This document shows, piece by piece, positions 19,844 to 28,885 of a stretch of DNA of 64,000 bases. Numbering within the stretch: the first letter of the stretch is position 1; each line of letters starts with the position of its first letter. Source of the stretch: Janthinobacterium silvisoli (GTDB lineage: Bacteria > Pseudomonadota > Gammaproteobacteria > Burkholderiales > Burkholderiaceae_D); assembly GCF_014200725.1 (NCBI RefSeq), contig NZ_JACHCL010000001.1, positions 1,054,001 through 1,118,000 of the forward strand, written 5' to 3'. Position numbers and translations under genes: made by a program. Below the pieces are notes generated by a model. The model was given only the letters and a program-made list of their open reading frames with translations, was not told the DNA's origin and did not search any database.

Positions 19844-20779
19844 CTAACGGTTAGGCAGGAATTTCGAAGGATCGACAGGTTTGCCTTGTTGTCGGATTTC
19901 AAAGTGCAGCTTCACGCGGTCCGCATCGGAATCGCCCATTTCGGCAATCGTCTGGCCCTTCGTGACGTTCTGTCCTTCCTTCACCAGGATGCTGCGGTTA
20001 TGCGCATAAGCCGACAATAAACTATTATTGTGCTTCACGATAACAAGATTACCATAACCACGGATTCCGCTCCCGGCATACATGACTTTTCCTGCGCCAG
20101 CGGCCACCACCGGCTGCCCGGCCTTGCCGGCGATGTCGACGCCCTTGTTCTTGCCTTCGTCAAAAGTAGCGATGACCTTGCCTTCGGTCGGCCAGATCCA
20201 GCCGATCTTGTCGTCACCAGCAGACTGTGCCGCAGACGCCGCTGCGGATGCCGCCGGCGCAGCGGCCACGGCGGCCGGCGCGGTGGCCGCCGCAGGAGCA
20301 GGTTTGGCGGCCGGCGCATCGCCATCGGCGCGCAATTCAGCCAGAGTAGCATCGGAATAGGGACGCTTCTCGCCGCGCGGACCGGTTTTCTTTTGCACGG
20401 CCGGCGTCGATGGACGCGTTTCAATCGGTGGCGCCATCACAACGGCAGAGGTCTGGGCACCGCCCGACTCGCCATTCGGCGGCAGCACGCGCAACACCTG
20501 GTCGACCTTGATGTCGTTCGGATTGCTCAAGTCATTCCAGGTCACCAGATCGCGGTAATTCTGGCCATGTTCGAGCGCGATGCGCAACAGGGTGTCGCCA
20601 CGCTTGACCGTGTACAGGGCGGGATCCTTATCCTTGGCATCGTTTGCCGCCGCGCTGCTGGCCGGGGCCGGCTGGCGCTCCACGACCGGCGCCTGGACAC
20701 CCGTGGTGCCGCAGCCGCTGAGGATGGCAGCCAAGCTGAGGCTGCCTATGAGTAGCTTACTTTTCTTAATCATTCGCAT
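19844..20779 (-). CDS. nlpD: NlpD-like LysM/M23 lipoprotein (degenerate peptidase)
   Basis: This is a 311-aa lipoprotein with the signal motif LSGC. A LysM peptidoglycan-binding domain follows at about 55-100 ([27 protein letters not shown]), then an Ala-rich linker and a C-terminal LytM/M23 domain. The M23 zinc site is incomplete. The first histidine is absent ([12 protein letters not shown]), while AYAHN and LHFEIRQQG remain. This is the pattern of NlpD/EnvC, which activate amidases and do not cleave peptidoglycan themselves. The gene lies between pcm and rpoS, as in E. coli. Two in-frame ATG codons (20779, 20773) are possible. Confidence 0.93.
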   Translation of the reverse strand: MRMIKKSKLLIGSLSLAAILSGCGTTGVQAPVVERQPAPASSAAANDAKDKDPALYTVKRGDTLLRIALEHGQNYRDLVTWNDLSNPNDIKVDQVLRVLPPNGESGGAQTSAVVMAPPIETRPSTPAVQKKTGPRGEKRPYSDATLAELRADGDAPAAKPAPAAATAPAAVAAAPAASAAASAAQSAGDDKIGWIWPTEGKVIATFDEGKNKGVDIAGKAGQPVVAAGAGKVMYAGSGIRGYGNLVIVKHNNSLLSAYAHNRSILVKEGQNVTKGQTIAEMGDSDADRVKLHFEIRQQGKPVDPSKFLPNR

Positions 20780-20816
20780 GTAATTGTATGTCCTGCTTTG
20801 CTATCCGATCCGGGGA

Positions 20817-21668
20817 TCATATGGTGCCCGGGCGCAAAGGTACGAAATGGCAATCTTCCAGGGTCTGGCTGGTCCACTCCATTTTCCCCACCCGGGTAAT
20901 CAGTTGTAAATGCTGCAATTTGGCGCCCACCGGCGCAACCAGACGCCCGCCGATTGTCAGCTGTTCCAACAAGGCATGCGGGACTTCCAGGCCGGCAGCG
21001 GCAAGGATGATGCCGTCAAAGGGCGCCGCCTGCGGCAGGCCAAGCATACCATCTCCGTACTGCAAACGCAGATTCGACACGCGCAAGGGCCGCAAATTGG
21101 CCTTCGCCAGCTCATGCAAAGGCTTGATGCGCTCGATCGAAAACACCTCTTTCGCCACCAGCGACAATACCGCCGCCTGGTAGCCACAGCCAGTACCGAT
21201 CTCGAGCACGCGCTGCAAGGGGCTGCCCTGGCGCATGACTTCGATCATGCGGGCAACGATATACGGCTGGGAAATCGTCTGGTGATGGCCGATCGGCAGC
21301 GAAGCATCGATATACGCTTGCGAGGCCAGCGCCTCGTCCATGAACAGATGGCGCGGCACGGCCAGCATGGCGTCCAGCACCACATGATCCTGCACACCCT
21401 GCTTGGCGATGCGCGCCACCATGGCGCGCCGTACGGCTTCGGACACCAGCGGATGTTGCCGCGATGGCGATGGCGCTAACGCTGACGCCGGCGCCCGCTC
21501 ATGCCCCGGTCCCTGCACACTGCGTCCCGCGCTTTGCGCCGCATTCTGGGTTGCCGTCTGGGGCGTGGCCACGCGCGATTGTGCCAGCGACTGCGCCCCG
21601 CCCTGCCGGGCAGGCTTGCCAGCGAGCGAGTCCAGGGTCAGGGGAAAGTTGCGCGGCTTGTCGCTCAT
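20817..21668 (-). CDS. pcm: Protein-L-isoaspartate O-methyltransferase
   Basis: Pcm repairs isoaspartyl residues in aged proteins using SAM. The methyltransferase core shows [27 protein letters not shown] and [22 protein letters not shown]. The MAxVPRHLF and [15 protein letters not shown] segments are typical. At 283 aa it is about 70 residues longer than E. coli Pcm. The excess is a low-complexity Ala/Gln/Pro-rich N terminus. The start codon overlaps the surE stop (ATGA, 21665-21668), indicating translational coupling. The order surE-pcm-nlpD-rpoS is conserved. Confidence 0.95.
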   Translation of the reverse strand: MSDKPRNFPLTLDSLAGKPARQGGAQSLAQSRVATPQTATQNAAQSAGRSVQGPGHERAPASALAPSPSRQHPLVSEAVRRAMVARIAKQGVQDHVVLDAMLAVPRHLFMDEALASQAYIDASLPIGHHQTISQPYIVARMIEVMRQGSPLQRVLEIGTGCGYQAAVLSLVAKEVFSIERIKPLHELAKANLRPLRVSNLRLQYGDGMLGLPQAAPFDGIILAAAGLEVPHALLEQLTIGGRLVAPVGAKLQHLQLITRVGKMEWTSQTLEDCHFVPLRPGTI

Positions 21669-22402
21669 GCCAGACCTTTTGCCAATGCATCGAGTTCAGT
21701 GCGATGGGTCAGGTCGATCTGCAGCGGCGTGATCGATACCTGGCCTTGTGCCACGGCATGGAAATCCGTGCCGGGTCCGCCTTCCCTGGCCACGCCGACG
21801 GGGCCGATCCAAAAGATTTCACGGCCGCGCGGGTCGAGTGCGCGTATCACCGGCTCAGACGAATGGCGCCGGCCCAGGCGCGTGGCGACCGTGCCGCGCA
21901 ATTGTTCGTAGGGGATGGCAGGGATGTTTACGTTCAGCAAATAAGGCTTTTGCAAGTCGTCAAAGCGGCGCTCGACGATTTCCCTGGCCACGCGCGCGGC
22001 GGCATCCAGGTTGGCCCAGCCATATTCGGCCTGTGAAAAGGCGATGGCGGGAATGCCAAACAGATACCCCTCCGTCGCAGCCGCCACGGTGCCCGAATAC
22101 AGGGTGTCGTCGCCCATATTGGGGCCGTTGTTGATGCCGGACACTACCAGGTCGGGCCGTTCCTGCATCAGGCCCGTCAACGCCACGTGTACGCAATCGG
22201 TGGGCGTGCCATTGACATAATAAAAACCATTGGCGGCCTTGTGCAAGGATAAGGGCCGGTCCAGCGAGAGTGAATTGGAAGCGCCGGAGCGGTTGCTGTC
22301 CGGTGCGACCACTACCACCTCGGCGATAACGGCCAGCGCATCGGCCAGTGCCTGCAGGCCGGGCGCGAGGTAACCATCGTCGTTACTGATAAGAATTCTC
22401 AT
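21665..22402 (-). CDS. surE: 5'/3'-nucleotidase SurE
   Basis: SurE is a metal-dependent phosphatase acting on nucleoside monophosphates and short polyphosphate (245 aa). The metal-binding start [16 protein letters not shown] with its two aspartates, [17 protein letters not shown] and [24 protein letters not shown] are all present. It is the first gene of the surE-pcm-nlpD-rpoS group. A 71-bp gap separates it from the ATPase gene of the TIR module upstream, which runs in the same direction, so read-through from that module is possible. Confidence 0.96.
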   Translation of the reverse strand: MRILISNDDGYLAPGLQALADALAVIAEVVVVAPDSNRSGASNSLSLDRPLSLHKAANGFYYVNGTPTDCVHVALTGLMQERPDLVVSGINNGPNMGDDTLYSGTVAAATEGYLFGIPAIAFSQAEYGWANLDAAARVAREIVERRFDDLQKPYLLNVNIPAIPYEQLRGTVATRLGRRHSSEPVIRALDPRGREIFWIGPVGVAREGGPGTDFHAVAQGQVSITPLQIDLTHRTELDALAKGLA

Positions 22403-22473
22403 AACGAGATTTTACCTGAAGCAATGCCCCCGCTGCGCGTACGGAACAGCCTTATTTGATGTGCCCGGCTTCC

Positions 22474-24915
22474 CTAGCGTTGCCCAATGCCCGCTTCCGA
22501 CAATGCCCCCTCCAGCGCCAGCACCTCGTCTTCCTGCAAGGCCAGCAAGGCGGCCAGGTCGCCCTGCTGCTTGTACAGTCTTTTTAGCTGGCCCATGCCG
22601 CGCTTGCGCAGCCTGCCCGGCACGCCCGGGCGCAGCAGGCATGGCTTCAAATGCTCGACCAGCTCACCGGCCTGATGGTACTGCTCGCGCTCGATCATGT
22701 CTTGCAGCATGCCGATCATGCTACCCAGCGTATCGGGCTCCGTGGCGCGCTCGGCCAGGATGGTTTGCTGCAAATGGCGCGCACCATCGAGCATGCTTTC
22801 TTCCTGCGGACGCGGCATGCCTCCACTGCGGCCATTGAGCAGCCGGTCGCTGCCGCTGAGCACGGCGTCTTCCAGCAGGCGCGCTGCCTCGCTCTCGCCC
22901 TGCTGCTGCAGGGTGCCGGCCAGCTGCTTCTTGCTATGCAAGGTGTCCAGGTGGTCCTCGCCCAACAGGCGCGCATGCACTTCCAGCACCTGCTCCTGCA
23001 CGCTGCGGGCGGCATCGAGGTCGCCACGGCGCAGCAGCGCCTCGGCCAGCTTGCGCTGACTCATCAAGGTTTCCTGGTGATCCAGGCCCAGCGTGCGCTC
23101 ACGCGCCGCCACCTGGTTTTCGTACAGCTGGCGCGCGCCGGCCCAGTCGCCCTGGCGCGCCAGCACTTCAGCCAGCCGGTCGCGCGTGTCCAGGGTGGCG
23201 CTGTGGTCCATGCCCAAACGCCGCTCCTGCACTTGCAACACGGCCTCCAGCAGCTGCCGCGCCCCCTCGAGTTCACCCTGGCGTACCAGGGCCTGCGCCA
23301 GCGCCAGCTTGCTGTGCAGGGTATCGCCATGTTCGGCGCCGAACAGGCGCGTGCGCGCCGTCACCACGGTATCGAGCAAGGCCTGCGCCTGCGGCAAACG
23401 TTCCATCTGCAACAAGGTAATCGCCCGGCTATCCATCGCCGCCAGGCTCAAGGGATGCTCGGCGCCCAGCAACTGCGTGTAGCTGGCCAGCACCGCATCC
23501 TGCAAGTGCAGCGCCGCAACATGGTCGTGCTGCAGCACCAGCGTTTGCGCCAGGCAAGCCTTGGCCGCCAGCGTATCGGGATGCTCGCCACCCTGCAGGC
23601 GCTCGCGGATCCTGATCACTTCCTCCTCCAGCAGGCGCGCCTCGTCCAGCTTGTCGAGCTGGCGCAGCAACCGCGCCATGCCGCTCTTGGCAGCCAGGGT
23701 ATCGACATGTTCCTCGCCCAGCATGCGCGCGCGGATCTCGACGCTTTGCCGCAGCACGTCGAGCGCCTGCGCCATGCGGCCGTCTTTCCGGTACAACTCG
23801 CCCAAGCGTCCCAGGTCGCGCGCCAGCGGCAAGGCCACGGCCCGCCCCGGCTCGAGCAGCAAGGCATTCTGCGCTTCATTGATGGCCGCCAGCAAATGAA
23901 TTTCGCGGCTGGACTGCCACGGAAAATAGCCGCCCGTCAGCCAGTGCAAAAAGGCTTCGAAGGTGCGCGTCAGTGAAAAGCGGTCGCCGCCCTGGTCGAT
24001 GCGCACGGCCAATTGCTCGCCATAGGCAAAAGTCTTGGTCTGCTGCAATTGCACTTCATCGAAATAGCTGTCGAGGGCAATCTGCGGCAAGCCGTAGGAC
24101 ACCCGCAGCAGGCGCTCGAACATGGGCTGGAAGCCGGCGATGCTTTTTTGCGCATCGCCACGGCGCCATTCGGCACGCTGGGCGCCATCGCCCATTTCGA
24201 TGCGCGACGGCAGCGGGTACACCAGCAGCGGCCGCTGTTCATCTTCATGGCTGCGGCGGTATTCGATCGCCCGCGTGACGAGCGCATCGACGCCTTCCAG
24301 GCTTTGCCGGTTCGGCGTGAACACCACCACCAGCTTTTTGGGCAGCAAGGTGGTGCAGATGCCGGCGCTATCCGTGCGCCCCGTGCGCGAATCGACCAGC
24401 ACATAGCGGAAATGGGCAGCCAGGGTATCGGCAAAGCAGCGGAACAGGGCCGGGCAGGCGTCGAACAATTGATCCCAGCGCATCTGCGCCAGCCGCTCAC
24501 TGTAACTGGTGTCGAAACGCCCCGCCCGCATCAGGTACAAGGGACTGCCCTCGTCCACCCGCACCACGTATTGCTGCCAGTCGATGGCGTCGAGTACGCG
24601 CTGCGCCAGCGCCTCGTCGCTACCATGCCGGCTTGCGGGCTCAAGGCGAAAACGCTCCAGTTGCTGGCGGCAGGCCTCGAAAAACTCCAGCACGCCGGGG
24701 CGTTCCTCGTGCTGCTCGAAATAATGATGCAAGCCGGGCGCTTCCATGTCCCAGTCGAGCATCAGCACCGGCACGCTGGCGTTTTCGCGCCGCGCCAGCA
24801 GCACGGCGATATTTGACAGCGCCATGGTGCGGCCGGTACCCCCTTTGTAGGAGTAAAAGGTGACCACTTCGCCGGGCGCGGTCAGTGGCGGCAGAGAAAG
24901 ACGTTGGCATTCCAT
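22474..24915 (-). CDS. KGGTGR-type P-loop ATPase with kinesin-light-chain-like TPR array
   Basis: This 813-aa protein has an N-terminal SIMIBI/ParA-MinD-like NTPase domain. The deviant Walker A is KGGTGRT at residues 24-30, in place of KGGVGKT, so the usual second lysine is arginine. It is followed by VLMLDWDMEAPGL near 52 and YVLVDSRTGRTDSAG near 165. From about 345 to 730 come at least eight kinesin-light-chain-type TPRs, each with a G-x-x-H-x-x-T-L turn (GEEHVDTL, GGEHPDTL, GAEHGDTL, GLDHQETL, GEDHLDTL). A helical C terminus follows. Its start is 21 bp after the stop of the TIR gene, with AGGGA upstream. This architecture is seen in signalling and conflict systems. The function here is unknown. 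Confidence 0.85.
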   Translation of the reverse strand: MECQRLSLPPLTAPGEVVTFYSYKGGTGRTMALSNIAVLLARRENASVPVLMLDWDMEAPGLHHYFEQHEERPGVLEFFEACRQQLERFRLEPASRHGSDEALAQRVLDAIDWQQYVVRVDEGSPLYLMRAGRFDTSYSERLAQMRWDQLFDACPALFRCFADTLAAHFRYVLVDSRTGRTDSAGICTTLLPKKLVVVFTPNRQSLEGVDALVTRAIEYRRSHEDEQRPLLVYPLPSRIEMGDGAQRAEWRRGDAQKSIAGFQPMFERLLRVSYGLPQIALDSYFDEVQLQQTKTFAYGEQLAVRIDQGGDRFSLTRTFEAFLHWLTGGYFPWQSSREIHLLAAINEAQNALLLEPGRAVALPLARDLGRLGELYRKDGRMAQALDVLRQSVEIRARMLGEEHVDTLAAKSGMARLLRQLDKLDEARLLEEEVIRIRERLQGGEHPDTLAAKACLAQTLVLQHDHVAALHLQDAVLASYTQLLGAEHPLSLAAMDSRAITLLQMERLPQAQALLDTVVTARTRLFGAEHGDTLHSKLALAQALVRQGELEGARQLLEAVLQVQERRLGMDHSATLDTRDRLAEVLARQGDWAGARQLYENQVAARERTLGLDHQETLMSQRKLAEALLRRGDLDAARSVQEQVLEVHARLLGEDHLDTLHSKKQLAGTLQQQGESEAARLLEDAVLSGSDRLLNGRSGGMPRPQEESMLDGARHLQQTILAERATEPDTLGSMIGMLQDMIEREQYHQAGELVEHLKPCLLRPGVPGRLRKRGMGQLKRLYKQQGDLAALLALQEDEVLALEGALSEAGIGQR

Positions 24916-24936
24916 GACAGTTCCCTTTTGCGTGAA

Positions 24937-25542
24937 TTAACGTGGAAAATGCGGCGGCGGAACGGTGCGCCATACCGGCGGAATATCGGGCATCACGAAG
25001 CGGCTGCAATCGTGGCCGGGAGGGGTTGAACGCTTGAGCAAGTGGTAGTGCGTGGCAATACGCTGCACGATCCGTTCGATATCGGGCAAGTATTGGGGAT
25101 TGGACTTCAGGTCGCCGCTGGCCAGCGTATAGCCGGAAAAATCGACATACAGGCCCGGGCCGGTAATTTGCGCGGGCAGCCCGTCGGGGTGGCGCGTCAT
25201 GATGATGGGAATGATCAGATGGCTGGGCAGTTCATACCAGGCGCTGCGCTCCTGTTCGATCAGCTGCATGGCGGCGAACTCGCGCCGCGTATAGCCATGT
25301 GCTTCGTATTTGGGCGTGTAGAGCACGATCATGCACACGCTTTCGCACATGGCGCGCGCCACGCGCCGGTCCAGGTCGTCGCCGCCGCCCAGCTGTTCGC
25401 TATCGATGAACAGGGCGTCTTCGCGGTCCAGGTGCGGTTCCAGATAGCAGGCCAGCGCTTCGATCAAGTCATTCTTGAACTTGTTCATGAAAGCATACTG
25501 GCCGTGCGCATAACTCAAGAAACAGCCGTAGCGGATATTCAT
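24937..25542 (-). CDS. TIR-domain protein
   Basis: This 201-aa protein has a Toll/interleukin-1-receptor fold from residue 1 to about 140. YGCFLSYAHGQ is the beta-A/box 1 motif, ALFIDSEQLGGGDDLDRRVARAM the BB-loop region, and SVCMIVLYTPKYEAHGYTRREFAAM the region that holds the catalytic Glu in TIR NADases (here YTRREF in place of WCxxE). The glutamate is retained. A proline-rich C-terminal tail follows. The start at 25542 is set by AGGAGGGG five bases upstream. It is the first gene of a pair with the KGGTGR-TPR ATPase. NADase activity is possible but not proven by sequence. Confidence 0.82.
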   Translation of the reverse strand: MNIRYGCFLSYAHGQYAFMNKFKNDLIEALACYLEPHLDREDALFIDSEQLGGGDDLDRRVARAMCESVCMIVLYTPKYEAHGYTRREFAAMQLIEQERSAWYELPSHLIIPIIMTRHPDGLPAQITGPGLYVDFSGYTLASGDLKSNPQYLPDIERIVQRIATHYHLLKRSTPPGHDCSRFVMPDIPPVWRTVPPPHFPR

Positions 25543-25659
25543 GGCATCCCCTCCTGTTTCCTGTGCCACTCTTGTCATTGCCAGATGTTGATATGGCAAG
25601 ACATGAGCCCACTCTAAACCGCTGAGCACGCACCCATTTGCGCTGGCGCAAAGATATAT

Positions 25660-25678
25660 CTGGCGCCTTGGGCGCCAG
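25660..25678. other. GC-rich hairpin between the helicase and TIR genes
   Basis: CTGGCGCC-TTG-GGCGCCAG is a perfect 8-bp stem. It lies 52 bp after the helicase stop on the minus strand. No T-run follows directly, so termination would be weak or factor-assisted. It separates the helicase from the TIR/ATPase pair. Confidence 0.4.
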
Positions 25679-25729
25679 TACCGTATGCAAGAGGAAAGAT
25701 GGCTGACGCGGCTGCGCCAGCCGGCAGGG

Positions 25730-27772
25730 TCAAGCCGCCTTGGAAGGCAGGTTGCGGAAGAATTCCACCACTTCGGCCGTGTCGCGCGTGCGCTTGAACG
25801 GTGGCAGGCTTTGCCAGATACGTTTGCCGTAAGGCTTGGAAATAATGCGCGGGTCGCAAATCATCAGCACGCCCCGGTCGCCTTCGTCGCGGATCAGCCG
25901 GCCGGCGCCCTGCTTCAGGTTAATGATCGCTTCCGGCAAAGAATGATGCATGAAGCCATTCTTGCCCTGCTTTTCCATCACTTCGATGCGCGCCGCCAGC
26001 ACCGGGTCGTCGGGCGGCGCGAACGGCAACTTGTCGATGATCACCAGCGACAGCGCATCGCCGCGCACGTCGACGCCTTCCCAGAAACTCTGGCTTCCGA
26101 TCAGCACGCCATTGCCGGCCGCACGGAACTGGTCCAGCAACTCGGTGCGGCCCCGGTCGCCCTGCACGAACAGGGGGAAATTCAGGCCACGCTGCTTGAA
26201 TTCGTCGGCCAGGCGCTCGGCCGCCCGCTTCACGGCGCGCAAGGTCGTGCACAGGAAGAAGGTGCGTCCACCGGCCGCCTCGATAATCGGCAAGGCGCAA
26301 TCGATGACGGCGTCCGTGTAGCCAATGGAATTGGGCTGCGGCAAATTCTGTGGCACGAACAGCAAGCCCTGCTCGCCATAATCGAACGGCGACGGCCAGG
26401 TATGCGACGGTTCGCCCTCCAGACCCATCTGTTCCGAAAAATGCTTGAAGTCGTTTTTCACGGCCAGCGTGGCGGAGGTAAAAATCCAGCTGCGCGGCGA
26501 GCCTTCGCGCTGGTTGTTGAAGATCGGTGCGATCGACAGCGGGGTCTTGTGTAATTGCAGGGAACTGGAAAACGCTTCCACCCAAAACACGGCTTCTTCG
26601 CCGGCAGCCACCTTGGCCTTGGGGTCAAACTTCCAGCTGCTCAGCTGCTGCGCCAGTTCCACGCCGCGCACACGAACCTGTTCCAGCGTTTCGGCCCGCT
26701 CCGCCTGGCTTTCCAGCACGGCCACCATGCCGTCGAGCTCATCCTTGAGCGTTTCGAGCGCGGGGAAGAAATCGCTCGAGGCAGCGATTTGCGGCAGGGA
26801 CAAGCGCACGATATCCTGCGGAAAAGTCAGGCGCAGGTCGCGCGCGGCTTTTTCCACCACCGTCACGGTCTTGGCCCAGTCGATGCCACGTGCGTGCGCC
26901 AGCCCTTCGGCCAGCACATCGCGGCACAATTCCAGGATTTGCGAGGTGGACACCGTGTTGCCAAAGAACAGGGTCGCCGTATCGGGCAGCTGGTGCGCCT
27001 CATCGAAGATGATAGTGTTGGCCGATGGCAGCAGCTCGGCCACGCCCGTATCTTTCAGGGCCACGTCGGCAAAGAACAGATGATGGTTGACTACCACCAC
27101 ATCTGCCTGCTGGGCTTCCTTGCGCGCCTTCATGACAAAACAATCCTGGTAATACTGGCACTCGGCGCCCATGCAGGTGTCGCGCGTGGACGTCACCAGG
27201 TTCCAGATCATGGCGTTCTCGGGCACCTTGGCCAGCTCGGCCTTATCGCCCGTATTGGTCATTTTCAGGAAACGCGAAATCTCGCGCAAATGGCCCACGT
27301 CGTCGCGCGAGGTCATGCGCCCGTTTTGCAAGGTGCGCTCCAGGTGGTAATGGCACAGATAGTTCGAGCGGCCCTTCAGCAGCGCCACCGAGACGGGCGC
27401 CTGCAAGGCCGCGCGCACAGTCGGTATGTCGCGCAGGAACAATTGATCCTGCAAGTTCTTGGTGCCTGTGGAAACGATGGTCTTGCCGCCCCACATCAGG
27501 GCGGGCACCAGATAGGCGAAGGTCTTGCCCGTGCCCGTGCCAGCCTCGGCCATCAGGGTGGTCTGGCTATCGATGGCGTTGGCAATCGCCTTGGCCATTT
27601 CAGTCTGCGAACGGCGCGGCTTGTAGCTGCCCACGGCAGGGCCCAGCGGGCCACCGGCGCCAAACAGACGCTCGATATCGGCATCGTGCTTGCCCGGTAC
27701 CGCGATGGCGTCAGATGGTACGTCGGCAGCGATACCATCTTGGCTAGCAGGCAATAAATTGTGATCGGTCAA
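25730..27772 (-). CDS. ATP-dependent DNA helicase, DinG/YoaA (XPD-like) family
   Basis: This is a 680-aa superfamily 2 helicase with 5'-3' polarity expected from family membership. Walker A is AEAGTGTGKTFAYLVPAL at about residues 75-92. The Fe-S cluster region has cysteines in YLCHYHLE and DTCMGAECQYYQDC. The DEAH box is IIFDEAHQLPD. C-terminal motifs include FWEGVDVRGDAL and QGAGRLIRDEGDRG. Members of the YoaA/DinG group act in repair of damaged forks and R-loops. It is likely cotranscribed with or near the small downstream genes only weakly. It has no visible defect. Confidence 0.92.
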   Translation of the reverse strand: MTDHNLLPASQDGIAADVPSDAIAVPGKHDADIERLFGAGGPLGPAVGSYKPRRSQTEMAKAIANAIDSQTTLMAEAGTGTGKTFAYLVPALMWGGKTIVSTGTKNLQDQLFLRDIPTVRAALQAPVSVALLKGRSNYLCHYHLERTLQNGRMTSRDDVGHLREISRFLKMTNTGDKAELAKVPENAMIWNLVTSTRDTCMGAECQYYQDCFVMKARKEAQQADVVVVNHHLFFADVALKDTGVAELLPSANTIIFDEAHQLPDTATLFFGNTVSTSQILELCRDVLAEGLAHARGIDWAKTVTVVEKAARDLRLTFPQDIVRLSLPQIAASSDFFPALETLKDELDGMVAVLESQAERAETLEQVRVRGVELAQQLSSWKFDPKAKVAAGEEAVFWVEAFSSSLQLHKTPLSIAPIFNNQREGSPRSWIFTSATLAVKNDFKHFSEQMGLEGEPSHTWPSPFDYGEQGLLFVPQNLPQPNSIGYTDAVIDCALPIIEAAGGRTFFLCTTLRAVKRAAERLADEFKQRGLNFPLFVQGDRGRTELLDQFRAAGNGVLIGSQSFWEGVDVRGDALSLVIIDKLPFAPPDDPVLAARIEVMEKQGKNGFMHHSLPEAIINLKQGAGRLIRDEGDRGVLMICDPRIISKPYGKRIWQSLPPFKRTRDTAEVVEFFRNLPSKAA

Positions 27773-27817
27773 AATATACTTTACTCAGTGTCTCAAGCTG
27801 GGCGCGACAAGCGCCCT

Positions 27818-28018
27818 TCAGGCAGGAACATCGGGCACCAATTGCATCTTAAGCAAGGTGATGTGGTCTTTCAATTGCAATTTGCGCTTTTTCAGGCGGC
27901 GCAATTGCAGCTCATCATGATGGCCATCGAGTATCAGCAGCTCGATCACCGCATCGAGGTCACGGTGTTCAACGTCGAGTTCAATCAGGCGCCGCTGTAT
28001 ATGCTGTGCATCACTCAT
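27818..28018 (-). CDS. YdcH family (DUF465) small protein
   Basis: This 66-aa protein begins MSDAQHIQRRLIELDVEHRDLD and has the charged helical hairpin of the YdcH/DUF465 family (RRLKKRKLQLKDHITLLKMQL). The function of the family is unknown; it is predicted to be a cytosolic coiled coil. I chose the ATG at 28018 because it matches the typical short family length. The longer in-frame extension upstream is Arg/Cys-rich and unlike the family. It lies 45 bp upstream of the DinG-type helicase start on the same strand. Confidence 0.85.
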   Translation of the reverse strand: MSDAQHIQRRLIELDVEHRDLDAVIELLILDGHHDELQLRRLKKRKLQLKDHITLLKMQLVPDVPA

Positions 28019-28155
28019 GTATTGCGTTCCAGGCAGTGTTGGGAAACGGGCGCGCGCACCGCTGAGGGTGCGCGCGCAGTCATGGCATAGTTTAACCCGC
28101 CACGCGGACGAGGGCACGCCATTTCAGGCCTGCCCTTGTCCATGCGACGGTGAGG

Positions 28156-28875
28156 TTACTTGCCGGAAGGATCAAAAGGTATCGGTGCGGCCGGTGGTGC
28201 GCTGCTGCTGGCAGCCGCAGCGGCAGCCGCCTTGGCCGCTTCAGCCTGGCGTTCGGCCAGGCGCTGGGCCACGCGCTTCTGGCGTTCGATGGCTTCAGCT
28301 TGCTTGCGGGCAAAATCCGCCTCGCGGGCCGCGCGCAGCGGCGCGTCTGCCGCTTCCTGGGCAGCCTGCTTTTTCACTTTCGCATCATGCTCGGCCTGGC
28401 GTTGTTCCAGGCTCATGCCGGCAGGCTTGGGCGGTGCAGGTTCGGGCGCCACCACTTTGACCGGTTTGGGCGTGGCAGCGTTGCGTTTCTCTGCATCGAT
28501 CCGTGCATCTTCCTGTGTTTTCGCCAGTTCCACGTCGCGCAGGCGCACGGACTCGGCGCGCTTGAAGTGGTTCGCTTCAGCCTCGACGGCCCGTAGCCGC
28601 ACCAGGATCAAACGGCGCTTTTCCTTGGCTTTGTCGAGGCAGTCGGTGACGAAAAACCGGGCGTAGCAGACTTGCTCGCGCTCGGCGAATTCGGTTTCCG
28701 CCGCCGCGCGCTCGCTGCTTGCCTGCTTCAGCTTGGCATCCGCCTCTTCGAGGCTGTGCGTGGCCGCTACCTGCGGCGCGCCGACCACATCGAGGGCGGC
28801 TTCGCCCTGGTGCGCGCAGGCGGACAATAACAGGACCAGTCCCAGCTTGGATATCGACTTTGCCATGATCTTCAT
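28156..28875 (-). CDS. Coiled-coil lipoprotein of unknown function
   Basis: This 239-aa protein has a lipoprotein signal ending in LLSAC (Cys about 18). A long charged helical region follows (SLEEADAKLKQASSERAAAETEFAEREQ), with two cysteines in QVCYARFFVTDCLDKAK, then more Lys/Arg/Glu/Ala-rich helix and a Pro/Ala tail. I do not recognise a named domain. It probably sits on the inner face of the outer membrane. The ATG at 28875 has GAGG about nine bases upstream; another ATG at 28866 is possible. It starts 11 bp after the zapE stop, so it is likely in the same transcript. Confidence 0.75.
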   Translation of the reverse strand: MKIMAKSISKLGLVLLLSACAHQGEAALDVVGAPQVAATHSLEEADAKLKQASSERAAAETEFAEREQVCYARFFVTDCLDKAKEKRRLILVRLRAVEAEANHFKRAESVRLRDVELAKTQEDARIDAEKRNAATPKPVKVVAPEPAPPKPAGMSLEQRQAEHDAKVKKQAAQEAADAPLRAAREADFARKQAEAIERQKRVAQRLAERQAEAAKAAAAAAASSSAPPAAPIPFDPSGK

Positions 28876-28885
28876 TATGTCTGCC

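Noticed and set aside
22474-25542. Assigning the TIR/ATPase pair to a named defence system
   Set aside because: No search could be run and none of the named systems' partner genes are present here. Only the domain architecture is claimed.
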